From contig JAHBTK010000008.1 of the NCBI GenBank assembly GCA_019638625.1, forward strand, positions 124,001-188,000: 64,000 nucleotides of DNA, in the 5' to 3' direction. The notes under the pieces are model-generated. The model had not been told where the DNA came from. It ran no database searches and saw nothing but the letters and a program-made list of their open reading frames with translations. This stretch comes from Chitinophagaceae bacterium. GTDB lineage: Bacteria > Bacteroidota > Bacteroidia > Chitinophagales > Chitinophagaceae. Positions 35,608-44,703 of the stretch are shown one piece after another (positions within the stretch are counted from its first letter, which is position 1; each line of letters opens with the position of its first letter). Made by a program: the position numbers and the translations under genes.

Positions 35608-35859
35608 ATGCTTGCAAAAGTACGAACACAAAACTTCATTGACACCGTCACACTCGAATTAGCCAATGCCGGCTTAAAATTAAAAGCAGTATTAAAAGAC
35701 GAAGTAGGAAAAGTATGCAGTATCCTTGAAACGGATATCGCACCCACCCAAAAACACATCTCCTGGGATGGGCTGAACGAATTACCATATGGTATTTACC
35801 TGCTGGAATTGTCCTGCGACTCGGAGGAACAAAAAATGCGCCTGGTAAAACGGATATGA
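35608..35859 (+). CDS. small conserved protein, paralogue of 34841-35089
   Basis: An 83-residue protein, clearly related to the one at 34841. It has NFIDTVTLELANAGLKLKAV then GKVCSILETDIAPTQKHISW, LPYGIYLLEL and the same terminal LVKRI. No signal peptide, no membrane segment; predicted all-beta. It lies on the plus strand between zapA and the coiled-coil gene and ends 2 bases before the stop of the latter (convergent). No exact promoter box is seen upstream. Function unknown; the pairing around zapA is the only contextual hint. Confidence 0.7.
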   Translation: MLAKVRTQNFIDTVTLELANAGLKLKAVLKDEVGKVCSILETDIAPTQKHISWDGLNELPYGIYLLELSCDSEEQKMRLVKRI

Positions 35860-35861
35860 AC

Positions 35862-36158
35862 TTACCGGTGATCGGAAAGTAAGGCGATACATTGATCAAG
35901 CTCTTTTATGTACGCGTTTATCCTTTTTTCCAGTTGTGTTTTTGCCTGTTGATCAGCACTTCCTGCAGAGGCCACCTGCAGGATATCCAATTGTTGCTGC
36001 AGAAGGTTTATTTTCAGTTGAAGGGCGCTCTCATTGTTCGTTTTATCCTGCAATTCTTTTTTCAGTTTTTCATGCTCCTTTTGCAGGTGCTGGTACTTCT
36101 TTATCAACAACTGTAGTTTACTTACTACCTGGCTTATATGTCCGTCAAGTTTGTTCAT
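35862..36158 (-). CDS. small coiled-coil protein between pheT and zapA (ZapB-like by position)
   Basis: A 98-residue, almost wholly heptad-patterned protein (VVSKLQLLIKKYQHLQKEHE; ALQLKINLLQQQLDIL), so probably a parallel coiled coil. Small coiled-coil proteins recur between pheT and zapA in Bacteroidota, and a ZapB-like division role is plausible from size, structure and position, but no sequence motif proves it. It starts 28 bases after the pheT stop, so it is very likely co-transcribed with it. Confidence 0.7.
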   Translation of the reverse strand: MNKLDGHISQVVSKLQLLIKKYQHLQKEHEKLKKELQDKTNNESALQLKINLLQQQLDILQVASAGSADQQAKTQLEKRINAYIKELDQCIALLSDHR

Positions 36159-36186
36159 GAAGCAAAGAAATAGTTCAATATCGCGA

Positions 36187-38616
36187 TTATTTTCTTATTT
36201 CGGCGCCCAGTTCTTTTTCCACCACCCGCATTATTTTTTGCATCATAGCTTCCGTCTCTTCATCCGTGAGAGTTTTCTCGCTATCAAGAAAGGTAAAGTT
36301 CACCGCGAAAGATTTTTTGTCCGGCCCCAGCTTATCGCTTTCAAACACATCAAACAGCCGGATACCCTGTAAGCGCCTGATATGGAGGCGCTCAATAGCC
36401 GATTCCAGTTTCTCGTAAGCGAGTTGTTTATCCACCACTATTGCCAGGTCTCGCTGTACAGCCGGGAACCTGGGTATTTCGGTGTACCGGTCCCTGCTGC
36501 CGGAAGAAAGGTCAACTATTGGTTTCCAGTTCAGCTCCGCATACCATACGGGTTGTTTGATGTCGAATTGGGCGGCGGTTTTGTTTTTTACCAACCCGAA
36601 TACACCGATCTCCTGTTTGCCGTTTACGACAGACAGCGCATACTCCAGGTCTGGCCTGCTGATGGAGCCTGTTTGAAATGAATCGATATTAACAGCATTC
36701 AGCAGGCTGCTTACCAGTCCTTTCAGGTAATAAAAATCACTTTTTATGTCCTTTCCCTTCCAGGAGGCCTCCTGCTTTGCCCCGGTAACATACAGGCAGA
36801 GTTTTTCAGTTTCCGTATATTTTCCCGCGCCGTCGCTGTGATAGGTTTTCCCGAACTCAAATAAGCGCAGGTTGTTATTCTTCCGGTTCAGGTTGTGAAC
36901 CACACATTGCAGGCCGGTTTCTATCATAGAAGGCCGCATCATATTCAGCTCCGCGCTCAGGCTGTTCAGCATTTTTACCGAGTGCCGTAAAATATCGTCG
37001 TCAAAATACGCGGTGTTGGTAATGGAGTTGGTAACAATTTCATTGAAACCGTTACCCGCGAGCAGGCCTGCCAGCTTGTCCCTGAGGGCAATTTCATAAC
37101 CGAGCGCTTCCACCGAGGGGCTGATCGTAATATGTTGCGGAATGATAACGTTATCATAACCATCTACCCGCATGATCTCTTCCACGATATCAGCCGGCAG
37201 TTCTATATCCGGTTTGCTGAACGGTACGGCTACCTGCACAGCGCTCCCGCTTTCCTTCAGTATATCAAAACCCAGGCTTCTCAGTATCTTCCCTACAGTT
37301 TCCACGGTATAATGTTTGCCGCTGAGCCTTTTCAGGTAAGCGTAGGTAAGCACAACCTGCTTTTTTTCCCTGCGGGCCGGATAGATGTCCGCTATTTCCG
37401 ACGCTATTTTTCCCCCGCCCAGATCCCTGATCAGGAGGGCCGCTCTTTTCAGTACGTTTACGGTATTACTGATATCCACTCCCTTTTCAAAACGGGTGGC
37501 GGCATCTGTTCTTAAATTATGCCGGAAGGAGGTTTTACGGATGGTAACAGGATTGAACCAGGCGCTTTCCAGGAATATGTTCCGTGTAGTTTCTGTAACA
37601 CCGCTATTCAGCCCTCCGAATACTCCTCCAAAACATAGTGGCGCACCGTTCCCATCGCAGATCATGATATCCTCAGCATTTACTTTTCTTTCCTTTTCAT
37701 CCAGGGTAGTAAAAGCGGTTCCTGCCGGCAGATTCTTTACCACGATGGCGCCGCCGGCTATCTTATCGGCATCAAACGCATGCAGGGGCTGACCCGTTTC
37801 GTGCAGGATGAAATTGGTAATGTCTACAATATTATTAATGGATCGCAGTCCGATCGATTGAAGTCTTTGCTTCAGCCAGTCCGGGCTTTCTTTTACGGTA
37901 ACATTTTCTATCGTCACCCCGGCATATCTTCCGCAGGCGTTCGTGTTTTCTATGGCCACCCCAAAGGATTTTCCATCAACTTCTTTCGTAAAAGCTTCTG
38001 CATATGGATACTGAACGTTCAGATCTGCATTATCATGCACCGAAAGGTAAGCCACCACATCCTTCGCCACACCCAGGTGGCTCATGGCATCCATACGGTT
38101 AGGCGTAAGTCCTATTTCGTAAATCCAGTCTTCTTTCAGTCTGAACCAGGCAGATGCCGGTGTACCGGGCACCGCTTCTTCCGCCAGCACCATAATGCCC
38201 GCGTGGCTTTCGCCCAGGCCAATTTCGTCTTCCGCGCAGATCATTCCATAACTTTCCTCTCCGCGTATTTTGGCAACCTTCATTGTAAGCGGGTCTCCTT
38301 TAACGGGATAAATAGTGGCCCCTACCGGCGCTACCACCACTTTCTGTCCCGCCGCTACATTCGGCGCGCCACAAACGACCTGCAGCGGTTCACCCGTGCC
38401 GATATTCACACGTGTCAGCTTCAATTTTTCGGCATTAGGGTGTTGCCGGCTTTCCAGCACCTCCCCGATTACCAGTCCCTGTAAGCCGCCTTTTACAGCT
38501 TCTGATTTCTCAAAGCTTTCCACTTCCAATCCAAGGGAGGTAAGAATAAGGGATAGTTTATCCGGACTAACGGAAATCGGCAGGTAGTTGCAAAGCCAGT
38601 TATAGCTGATCGTCAT
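36187..38616 (-). CDS. pheT: phenylalanyl-tRNA synthetase beta subunit
   Basis: Large subunit of the alpha2-beta2 PheRS, containing the editing site. The 809-residue protein starts MTISYNWLCNYLPI, followed by the tRNA-binding domain (about 40-150, VVCGAPNVAAGQKVVVAPVG). The B3/B4 editing region follows (NNIVDITNFILHETGQPLHA, FGGVFGG, ESAWFNPVTIRKTSFRHNLR, TDAATRFEKG). Next come B5 and the catalytic-like domain, then the C-terminal ferredoxin-fold anticodon domain (FPAVQRDLAIVVD, NFTFLDSEKTLTDEE). ATG 38616 is chosen; 13 codons upstream are open but not family-like. A perfect promoter lies about 50 bases upstream. pheS is not in this window. Confidence 0.97.
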   Translation of the reverse strand: MTISYNWLCNYLPISVSPDKLSLILTSLGLEVESFEKSEAVKGGLQGLVIGEVLESRQHPNAEKLKLTRVNIGTGEPLQVVCGAPNVAAGQKVVVAPVGATIYPVKGDPLTMKVAKIRGEESYGMICAEDEIGLGESHAGIMVLAEEAVPGTPASAWFRLKEDWIYEIGLTPNRMDAMSHLGVAKDVVAYLSVHDNADLNVQYPYAEAFTKEVDGKSFGVAIENTNACGRYAGVTIENVTVKESPDWLKQRLQSIGLRSINNIVDITNFILHETGQPLHAFDADKIAGGAIVVKNLPAGTAFTTLDEKERKVNAEDIMICDGNGAPLCFGGVFGGLNSGVTETTRNIFLESAWFNPVTIRKTSFRHNLRTDAATRFEKGVDISNTVNVLKRAALLIRDLGGGKIASEIADIYPARREKKQVVLTYAYLKRLSGKHYTVETVGKILRSLGFDILKESGSAVQVAVPFSKPDIELPADIVEEIMRVDGYDNVIIPQHITISPSVEALGYEIALRDKLAGLLAGNGFNEIVTNSITNTAYFDDDILRHSVKMLNSLSAELNMMRPSMIETGLQCVVHNLNRKNNNLRLFEFGKTYHSDGAGKYTETEKLCLYVTGAKQEASWKGKDIKSDFYYLKGLVSSLLNAVNIDSFQTGSISRPDLEYALSVVNGKQEIGVFGLVKNKTAAQFDIKQPVWYAELNWKPIVDLSSGSRDRYTEIPRFPAVQRDLAIVVDKQLAYEKLESAIERLHIRRLQGIRLFDVFESDKLGPDKKSFAVNFTFLDSEKTLTDEETEAMMQKIMRVVEKELGAEIRK

Positions 38617-38666
38617 AAAATCGTAAATCCTTTTAATATAAATAAAACGCCCCAAAAAGGCGTCGG

Positions 38667-38698
38667 CAAAGATAGATAAATAGATGCGGAGTACTCAA
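38667..38698 (-). promoter_or_regulatory. complete Bacteroidota promoter for pheT
   Basis: On the minus strand TTG (38698-38696, within TTTG), a 21-base spacer and TATCTTTG (38674-38667): a full -33/-7 promoter. The expected start near 38661 gives a leader of about 45 bases before the pheT ATG. Confidence 0.65.
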
Positions 38699-38772
38699 AT
38701 TAGCCAAAACTCCATACTGTTATTTATACAACCCAGCCAAAAAAAACAGCTAAAATTCTTGCCAACAATCTG

Positions 38773-38884
38773 TGTGAATAATAGCAAATTATTAGCGGAT
38801 TTTTTGTCAAATTTGTGCATAAATGAGTTATCCGGGTGGATAACCATCTGATTATTGTGAAATAAGGCTGTAAATTGTGAATTG
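38773..38884 (+). promoter_or_regulatory. phased DnaA-box-like cluster upstream of dnaB (candidate oriC or DnaA-controlled region)
   Basis: Two perfect DnaA boxes (reverse complement TTATnCACA) occur at 38773-38781 and 38814-38822. Related same-orientation sites follow at 38835-38843 (GGTGGATAA, 8 of 9), 38856-38865 (TGTGAAATAA, one extra base) and 38876-38884 (TGTGAATTG, 7 of 9). The starts are 41, 21, 21 and 20 bases apart, close to two helical turns or a multiple. A small palindrome GTTATCC-GGGT-GGATAAC is included. AT-rich tracts flank the cluster on both sides. It occupies the 469-base pheT/dnaB spacer. No coding gene is supported in that spacer. Confidence 0.55.
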
Positions 38885-39085
38885 GTATGTGCACTATTAA
38901 TTCTTATCAAAAGCCGCAATCGCAAATGCATTGCCTTTAAATTCGCTGTCCCGGCCGGCTTTGTAACATTTAGATCATATTTTTTTAATGCAAAAAAATT
39001 GGTCTTTGGCAGAAAAGATGGTATCGGTAAAAAGGGGAGGAAAGCTAAAAATAATTCGCTCTATATATAAAAAAGTATTCTGTTA

Positions 39086-40645
39086 ATGGATCTTACTAAC
39101 TTAAACAAAGACAGGAAAATTCGAAAAAAAAGTGCCGCTGACCTGGGCCCTATGGTATTGGGAAAAGTGCCGCCACAGGCAAGAGACCTTGAGGAAGCTG
39201 TATTGGGAGCCATTATGCTGGAGAAATCGGCATTTGATACCGTAATAGAAATCCTGAAACCCGAATGTTTTTACGTAGACGCCCACCAACGTATCTTTAA
39301 AGCTATGCAGAGCCTGGCGCAAAAAAGCATGCCCATTGATCTGCTTACTGTAACCGAGGAACTGAGAACGCGTGAAGAACTGGAACTGGTGGGAGGCCCC
39401 TATTTTGTGATGAAGCTTACCAATGCGGTGGTATCCTCGGCCAATATTGATACCCACTCACGCATTATCCTGCAAAAGTTTATCCAGCGGGACCTTATCC
39501 GTATCAGCTCCGAAATTATAGGAGATGCTTACGAGGACTCCACGGATGTATTTGACCTGCTGGACGATGCCGAAAGCAAGCTGTTTGAAATTACCAACAA
39601 TCACCTTCGTAAGAATTTCGACAGCATAGATTCGGTGCTGGTAAAAACCATCCAGCGTATCGAAGATATGCGCAACCGGCAGGAGGATATTACCGGCGTA
39701 CCCAGTGGTTTCTCTGCCCTGGACAGGGTGACCTATGGCTGGCAGCCTACCGACCTGGTGATCCTGGCAGCCCGTCCTGCGGTGGGTAAAACCGCTTTTG
39801 CGCTGAACCTGGCCCGCAATGCAGCCTTAAGCACTAAGAAACCTACCCCGGTCGCCTTCTTCAGCCTCGAGATGAGTTCCAGCCAGTTGGTGCAACGTAT
39901 CCTAAGCGCCGAAAGCGAAATATGGCTGGAAAAAATCGCCCGCGGAAAAATGGAAGATCACGAAATGGAGCAACTCTACAGGAACGGTATCCACCGCCTG
40001 CAAAATGCCCCTATATTTATAGACGACACCCCCGCACTGAACATATTTGAACTCCGGGCAAAATGCCGCCGGTTGAAAAACAAACACAACCTGGGAATGG
40101 TGATCATAGACTACCTGCAGTTGATGAGCGGCACCGGCGATAAACGCAACGCCAACCGTGAGCAGGAGATCAGCACCATTTCCCGCAACCTGAAGGGACT
40201 GGCGAAAGAACTTGGAATTCCAATCATAGCGCTCAGCCAGTTGAGCCGCGAAGTAGAAAAAAGAAAAGACGGAGAAAAAATGCCCCAACTGAGCGACCTG
40301 CGTGAATCGGGTGCGATTGAGCAGGACTCGGATATGGTAATGTTCCTGTACCGCCCGGAATACTATAATATCACTGCCAACGAAATGGGCGAAAGCAACA
40401 AAGGCGAAACGCATGTAAGAATAGCCAAACACCGTAATGGCTCACTGGAGACCATCAAGCTGAAAGCTTTGCTCCATATACAGAAATTTGTTGAAATGGA
40501 AGAAGAAGGCTTTGGAGGCATGGGCATGCCGCAGGGTAACTGGAAACCTGTTCCCGGTGATGATGACCCGGGCGCAAAACTGTTTATCCAGAAAGGCAGC
40601 CGCATGAACGAGGGTAATTTTGACGATGACGATACCCCGTTTTAA
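39086..40645 (+). CDS. dnaB: replicative DNA helicase
   Basis: Hexameric 5'-3' helicase of the replication fork. The 519-residue protein has the N-terminal DnaB domain (PPQARDLEEAVLGAIMLEKS) and a RecA-like C-terminal domain with GVPSGFSALDRVTYGWQPTD, Walker A LAARPAVGKTAFALN near residue 230, VAFFSLEMSSSQLVQRI, Walker B MVIIDYLQLMSG, and RESGAIEQDSDMVMFLYRPE near the end. No intein is present: the P-loop and DYLQL region are continuous. It is divergent from pheT, with a cluster of DnaA-box-like sites between, and ends at a strong terminator. Confidence 0.97.
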   Translation: MDLTNLNKDRKIRKKSAADLGPMVLGKVPPQARDLEEAVLGAIMLEKSAFDTVIEILKPECFYVDAHQRIFKAMQSLAQKSMPIDLLTVTEELRTREELELVGGPYFVMKLTNAVVSSANIDTHSRIILQKFIQRDLIRISSEIIGDAYEDSTDVFDLLDDAESKLFEITNNHLRKNFDSIDSVLVKTIQRIEDMRNRQEDITGVPSGFSALDRVTYGWQPTDLVILAARPAVGKTAFALNLARNAALSTKKPTPVAFFSLEMSSSQLVQRILSAESEIWLEKIARGKMEDHEMEQLYRNGIHRLQNAPIFIDDTPALNIFELRAKCRRLKNKHNLGMVIIDYLQLMSGTGDKRNANREQEISTISRNLKGLAKELGIPIIALSQLSREVEKRKDGEKMPQLSDLRESGAIEQDSDMVMFLYRPEYYNITANEMGESNKGETHVRIAKHRNGSLETIKLKALLHIQKFVEMEEEGFGGMGMPQGNWKPVPGDDDPGAKLFIQKGSRMNEGNFDDDDTPF

Positions 40646-40668
40646 ATAACAGGAAGATTTTCTACCTG

Positions 40669-40699
40669 CCAGGCCGATTTGAACGGCCTGGTGTTTTTT
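40669..40699 (+). terminator. intrinsic terminator of dnaB
   Basis: Perfect 8-base-pair stem CCAGGCCG / CGGCCTGG with a 7-base loop, followed by TG and six Ts, 24 bases after the dnaB stop. Confidence 0.88.
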
Positions 40700-40720
40700 G
40701 GGTAGCCTGACCATCTCACG

Positions 40721-40888
40721 TTGATCTCCCATTCAGATGCTCATTCCGCGTTTAAAGCGGTTGAAAAGAAATACGCGCAGTCCAATTCTTATTTCGGAAA
40801 TGAATTCGATCTATTGATGCATACGGCTATTGAAGATATCCGCCGGGAAAACACCTACACTTCCCTAATCCTGGCGCAAGGCTTGTAG
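40721..40888 (+). pseudogene. short orphan frame, possible gene remnant
   Basis: A 55-codon frame from TTG 40721 to TAG 40886-40888 encodes an amphipathic segment (SAFKAVEKKYAQSNSYFGNE, then FDLLMHTAIEDIRRENTYTS). It has gene-like composition but no ATG and no promoter, and the frame is stopped just upstream by TAG at 40703. It may be the 3' remnant of a lost gene. The rest of the 492-base dnaB-receptor spacer (to 41137) is AT-rich with no further feature I can support. Confidence 0.25.
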
Positions 40889-41137
40889 TATCTGTGAGGG
40901 AGAAGGAACCAAACAATTATTTCTTTTATCTTCTTCAATAACCGTATCAGAAGCCAGATTTATAGTTCCGATCTTGTATAAACAGAAATTTTTAGTTTGA
41001 TCAGGGAAATACAGCGCTGAATAACTATCTTTTGTTTATTTTTTGTCTCCCCCCGGGTAGTCATACTCTTATGCTTCTGCGAAAAGAGACATCCTGGGGA
41101 AAACAGAATATATTTACATTTTATTTCAACCCTCTTT

Positions 41138-43204
41138 ATGAAACCTTTTCCAATAGCTTTTGTCTTTTTGCTATTTGCAGAAATAACTTTGGCTCAGTCC
41201 GATTCAGCTTACCTTGATATAGGGAGACTCCAACTTAAGAAGGAATTCACCCAGGCTACTATTATCAGGGCTGCAGATATTGCCAGGGCGCCTTCTTTAA
41301 ACCTCAGCGAAGTGATCAGAAGCTGGGCTAACGGCGCGCTGACACAGAAAGACCAAATGGCATATGTGGTGGATGGCATTACCGTAGCTGATATTGATGC
41401 CTATAATATACAGGACATTGAGGATATTACTATTATCCGGAATGCGCTTGGAAACCAAAACGGTGCGGGCAACCTGCAACTGATGGCATTGGTGAGAACC
41501 AAACAATGGATCCAGGGATCCAGGCATATCACGTTTTCCGCATTGAGTACTGCACTCTCCCGTAAAGTGACCACGAACACCTCACCCTACAACCAGCAAA
41601 CGGAAAATGTTTTTTCCGGGAACTTTCAGCAGTATACCCTTTCGGCAAGAGGTGGCAATCAGAAGATCAATTATGGCGGCTCACTTGGATTTGTACATGA
41701 TGCGCTGCCACGCAGAAACAGGAAGGATTCCCTCTATGATAAACAGATACCGGAAATCAACCGGGTAAGGCTTAATCTATGGGGAAAGTTTACCATCAAC
41801 AAAAACAACATACTCTCGGCTCACTTCAACTATACTCCCCAGGTAGAAAGAAGCCATATGTATGAAATACAACGCTACAGGAATGTGGACGATACAAAAA
41901 AGGATCGGGAGTATATAGTTAATCCCTATATTAAACTGGAAACCAGGGTTTCGAGCTTTTTCTTGAATAAATTCACATTCAGTTATCTTAATGGAAGAGG
42001 GCAGGATAGTACAAACATCAGAAGGGCTGAAAATAACAGTGCACTTATCCGAAATATCCGGGAAATAGACAGTATCCGGGCAGAAGCCTTTACATTCAAT
42101 GATAACCTGTCGTTCATCGCAAAAGTCGGGAAATGGCAGGTGGAACCCTCTTTAAATATCAATTTTCAGAAGGGCTTTTTCAGAAGGGCTACCGCTACCG
42201 CTAACAGCTATGAACAATACCCCCTGAACGGGTCATATTCGTGGTCAATGCAAAGAAGGTATGGAAAGCTGCTGACCGCCACTCCGTCGCTTTCCATCTC
42301 TTATGGTGCACTTTTCCTTCTCCAGGGAGGTGTATTACTGGATGGCTCAAAAATTATTGACTCAACTTATAAGAATACCCGGTCATACCCTTTCATAAAC
42401 GGGGCTGTTAACCTGGCAAGACTTTTAAAGCCAGGGCACCCTTTCGACTGGAAGATCTTTGGATCGTACTCCGAGCGCTTTTCAGGATTTGACGGGATAT
42501 ACCAGTTAAGCGATTTTAACCACAGCTCAGTTTTACCTTCAGCACTCGAACCTACTATATACTACATTGGAAATATATATCCAACAGTTATCCCGCCTGC
42601 AAATAAGCTGGCAACGTTGTGGCAGGCAGGAAGCAGCCTATCCCTTCTTAAAGAAAAGATCAGGATAAATTATAATTACCTGAATACCGAACAAAGACAG
42701 CTTACTACGATAATTCTGAATCCGTGGTCGGGGTTTGGTTACCGGATCGCCTCCGGGAAATACCTGCGAAAGCAACATCATTTCAGTATAGAGGCGGATA
42801 TTTTTCATATAGATAAGCTTACATGGAATTCCGGTTTATTTGTCAATATGGTAAAGAATGAATCCGGGTTTGATATCCTCACTTCACCTGATCTCCTGGT
42901 ATTTACAGAGGAGCCCCGGACAGGCGGATGGATCAACAGGATCCAATACAAAAGTTTTTTGGCGGGAGCCGATATGGTCTTTCTTTTGAATCATGAAGAA
43001 AGATCCATGAACATGGGCCAGTTATCGGTTGAAAAACACAATACACTCCAGTTGGCTAATATATTTTTTGCATACCAGCTCAATATTCAGCGCTTTGAGG
43101 GTGAGTTGTTTATCAGTGGCCGAAATCTTATCGATTCGGTAACTTACCCGGTATCGCCCAACAACAAAAAGTATTTTGGCGGCGGCTTTAAGGTGTCGCT
43201 GTAG
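41138..43204 (+). CDS. TonB-dependent-receptor-like outer-membrane protein
   Basis: A 688-residue outer-membrane beta-barrel protein with signal peptide (MKPFPIAFVFLLFAEITLAQ). A short plug-like domain follows at about 40-125: SEVIRSWANGALTQKDQMAY then VVDGITVADIDAYNIQDIED, reminiscent of SusC-type plugs. It lacks the carboxypeptidase-like N-terminal domain of SusC and is shorter (typical 900-1100). The rest alternates aromatic/polar strands, ending FGGGFKVSL. No SusD partner is adjacent. Probably a reduced SusC-like receptor; the substrate is unknown. Confidence 0.78.
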   Translation: MKPFPIAFVFLLFAEITLAQSDSAYLDIGRLQLKKEFTQATIIRAADIARAPSLNLSEVIRSWANGALTQKDQMAYVVDGITVADIDAYNIQDIEDITIIRNALGNQNGAGNLQLMALVRTKQWIQGSRHITFSALSTALSRKVTTNTSPYNQQTENVFSGNFQQYTLSARGGNQKINYGGSLGFVHDALPRRNRKDSLYDKQIPEINRVRLNLWGKFTINKNNILSAHFNYTPQVERSHMYEIQRYRNVDDTKKDREYIVNPYIKLETRVSSFFLNKFTFSYLNGRGQDSTNIRRAENNSALIRNIREIDSIRAEAFTFNDNLSFIAKVGKWQVEPSLNINFQKGFFRRATATANSYEQYPLNGSYSWSMQRRYGKLLTATPSLSISYGALFLLQGGVLLDGSKIIDSTYKNTRSYPFINGAVNLARLLKPGHPFDWKIFGSYSERFSGFDGIYQLSDFNHSSVLPSALEPTIYYIGNIYPTVIPPANKLATLWQAGSSLSLLKEKIRINYNYLNTEQRQLTTIILNPWSGFGYRIASGKYLRKQHHFSIEADIFHIDKLTWNSGLFVNMVKNESGFDILTSPDLLVFTEEPRTGGWINRIQYKSFLAGADMVFLLNHEERSMNMGQLSVEKHNTLQLANIFFAYQLNIQRFEGELFISGRNLIDSVTYPVSPNNKKYFGGGFKVSL

Positions 43205-43252
43205 GAGCTTACGCGCCTACGGGCAGGAAAAACGAAAGCCGGAGCTGCAGAG

Positions 43253-43267
43253 AAACCTATAAGGTTT
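43253..43267. repeat. REP-like half element
   Basis: AAACCTATAAGGTTT, the same word that begins the two longer inverted-repeat elements at 52518 and 53689. It can fold on itself (AAACC/GGTTT). The other half is missing here. It lies just inside the left edge of the accessory island. Confidence 0.5.
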
Positions 43268-43360
43268 GTAATCCCCGGATACGACGGCGAGCATGGCCGG
43301 ATCTGGTTCTTTAATGAGGGGGAACTGAAAAGAAAGCCGGAGCAGACAACGCTGTTTTAG
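43268..43360 (+). pseudogene. 30-codon C-terminal fragment, possibly endonuclease-Q/PHP-like
   Basis: An open stretch ending in TAG encodes VIPGYDGEHGRIWFF then NEGELKRKPEQTTLF. The PGYDGEhG-x-I-x-F pattern resembles, from memory, the end of PHP-type endonuclease Q proteins. There is no start codon, and a REP half-element abuts its 5' end, so it is a fragment at best. The rest of 43361-43731 has only a small hairpin (43540-43560, GGTCGTTT/AAACGACC) and no coding frame I can support. Confidence 0.3.
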
Positions 43361-43731
43361 ATATTAGTTGCAGATACCAGCTTTTGTTTTCATGGCATCG
43401 TCCCTTGCGCATGCCCCAATAGTTATTGGAGTCGGACAATCACTTCATCTGCATATTTTCATGGCAGCAAAGAGCATTGCAATATGAACTATATTAAGAC
43501 TTTCGTAATCCCATGGGTATCTGCTAAAAGATGATCCCTGGTCGTTTCCATAAAACGACCGGAAATGAAGGGAGAGTGTTGTATGAGGATATGGCGTAGG
43601 GGAAAACCCCTTCAAAACTTATCATGATCAGTGTTTGTGACTGCAAAAACGGGTTTTATCTCCCGGCACAAATACGCGTACGAAATAAACCTATCGCGGC
43701 TTGGGTATAAACTCTGTATTATATTGGATGT

Positions 43732-44703
43732 TCATTTTTTCTGCTTCTTTTTGATCTCAGGTTCAACAATTTCTTTAGCTGTATGTAATAACTCTTGAAC
43801 TCTTTTTGCTGAAATTATTATTCCGACACCAATAGACTCAAGACTTCTGATAGGCAATCCTCTTGAATCAACTATATCTTGACCGTTAGGTGTCATAAGA
43901 GTGTTCTCAGAAAACCTCCTTTCCGATACTATTCCAAAAAATTTCGTACCGCGAAAAACTGTATCCTCAAGAAGTAATCCTGTATTTCTAGGGATAGAAA
44001 ATACGGGGCCACCACTATTACCAGGGAAAATATTACAATCAATAAGCATTTTTTCTGCGCTATTTATATTGTTAGGAACCCATGAAATAATTCCTTTTCT
44101 TACTATAGCCTTATTTAACAAATCCAAGCCTACTGCGCCGGGATAGCCCAGTACGTATATTTCTTTCCCTTCGTAGTACTCTTCATCGGGCGGAAAGAAA
44201 GAATAGGGTGTTATCTTGATGTTAGGTCTAACCGAATCAAACTTAATATTGTCAACAAAAATACAAGCTAGGTCTATCTTCTTGTTTGGATGCTCTATCC
44301 ACATTTTACTTTTAAGTTCATTATCATATAAATCAAGCTCATACCCTTTATGTTGGTTTATTGGTATCGAATCACTGGATGAAAATCTTATATTAACTTT
44401 TGAAGGATTCCAGGAATTACTTGAGTCATAAAGAACATGCTTTGCGGTGACTAAACAAGGGATTGTAATAGAATCTAAAACTTTTACATAAAAAATAACG
44501 CCAGTGCCGACAGCATTAAATATCCGTTCTGTAACAGTTGATCCATTAATATTCCTATAAGTAACAGTAGTATCTATACCAATTGATACAGTTACCTGTC
44601 TAAGAAGTGATATGTTATCTCTTATTTCTCGATCAACATTTGTTAATTGACAGAACCCGTTATTGGAAAAAAATAAAAAACTTATAAGTAAAATCTTCCT
44701 CAT
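43732..44703 (-). CDS. exported trypsin-like serine protease
   Basis: A 323-residue protein with a cleavable signal (residues 1-19, ending GFCQ) and a chymotrypsin-fold protease. The catalytic His89 is in LVTAKHVLYD, Asp144 in KKIDLACIFV, and Ser230 in NIFPGNSGGPVF. No PDZ domain follows, unlike DegP/HtrA. The coding sequence is visibly richer in A and T than the flanking housekeeping genes, suggesting acquisition. It is 222 bases downstream of hsdM on the same strand; the signal peptide argues against a direct role in the restriction system. Confidence 0.85.
   Translation of the reverse strand: MRKILLISFLFFSNNGFCQLTNVDREIRDNISLLRQVTVSIGIDTTVTYRNINGSTVTERIFNAVGTGVIFYVKVLDSITIPCLVTAKHVLYDSSNSWNPSKVNIRFSSSDSIPINQHKGYELDLYDNELKSKMWIEHPNKKIDLACIFVDNIKFDSVRPNIKITPYSFFPPDEEYYEGKEIYVLGYPGAVGLDLLNKAIVRKGIISWVPNNINSAEKMLIDCNIFPGNSGGPVFSIPRNTGLLLEDTVFRGTKFFGIVSERRFSENTLMTPNGQDIVDSRGLPIRSLESIGVGIIISAKRVQELLHTAKEIVEPEIKKKQKK

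Noticed and set aside
38882..39070. 62-codon plus-strand frame upstream of dnaB
   Set aside because: Low-complexity, Lys/Phe-rich translation, no family motif, in the AT-rich spacer next to the DnaA-box cluster.
41138..43204. Full SusC-type receptor of a polysaccharide utilisation locus
   Set aside because: It lacks the N-terminal carboxypeptidase-like domain, is short, and has no SusD or glycosidase neighbour.
43540..43560. Hairpin GGTCGTTT/AAACGACC as a terminator
   Set aside because: No T-run on either side and no gene ends close by on the plus strand.
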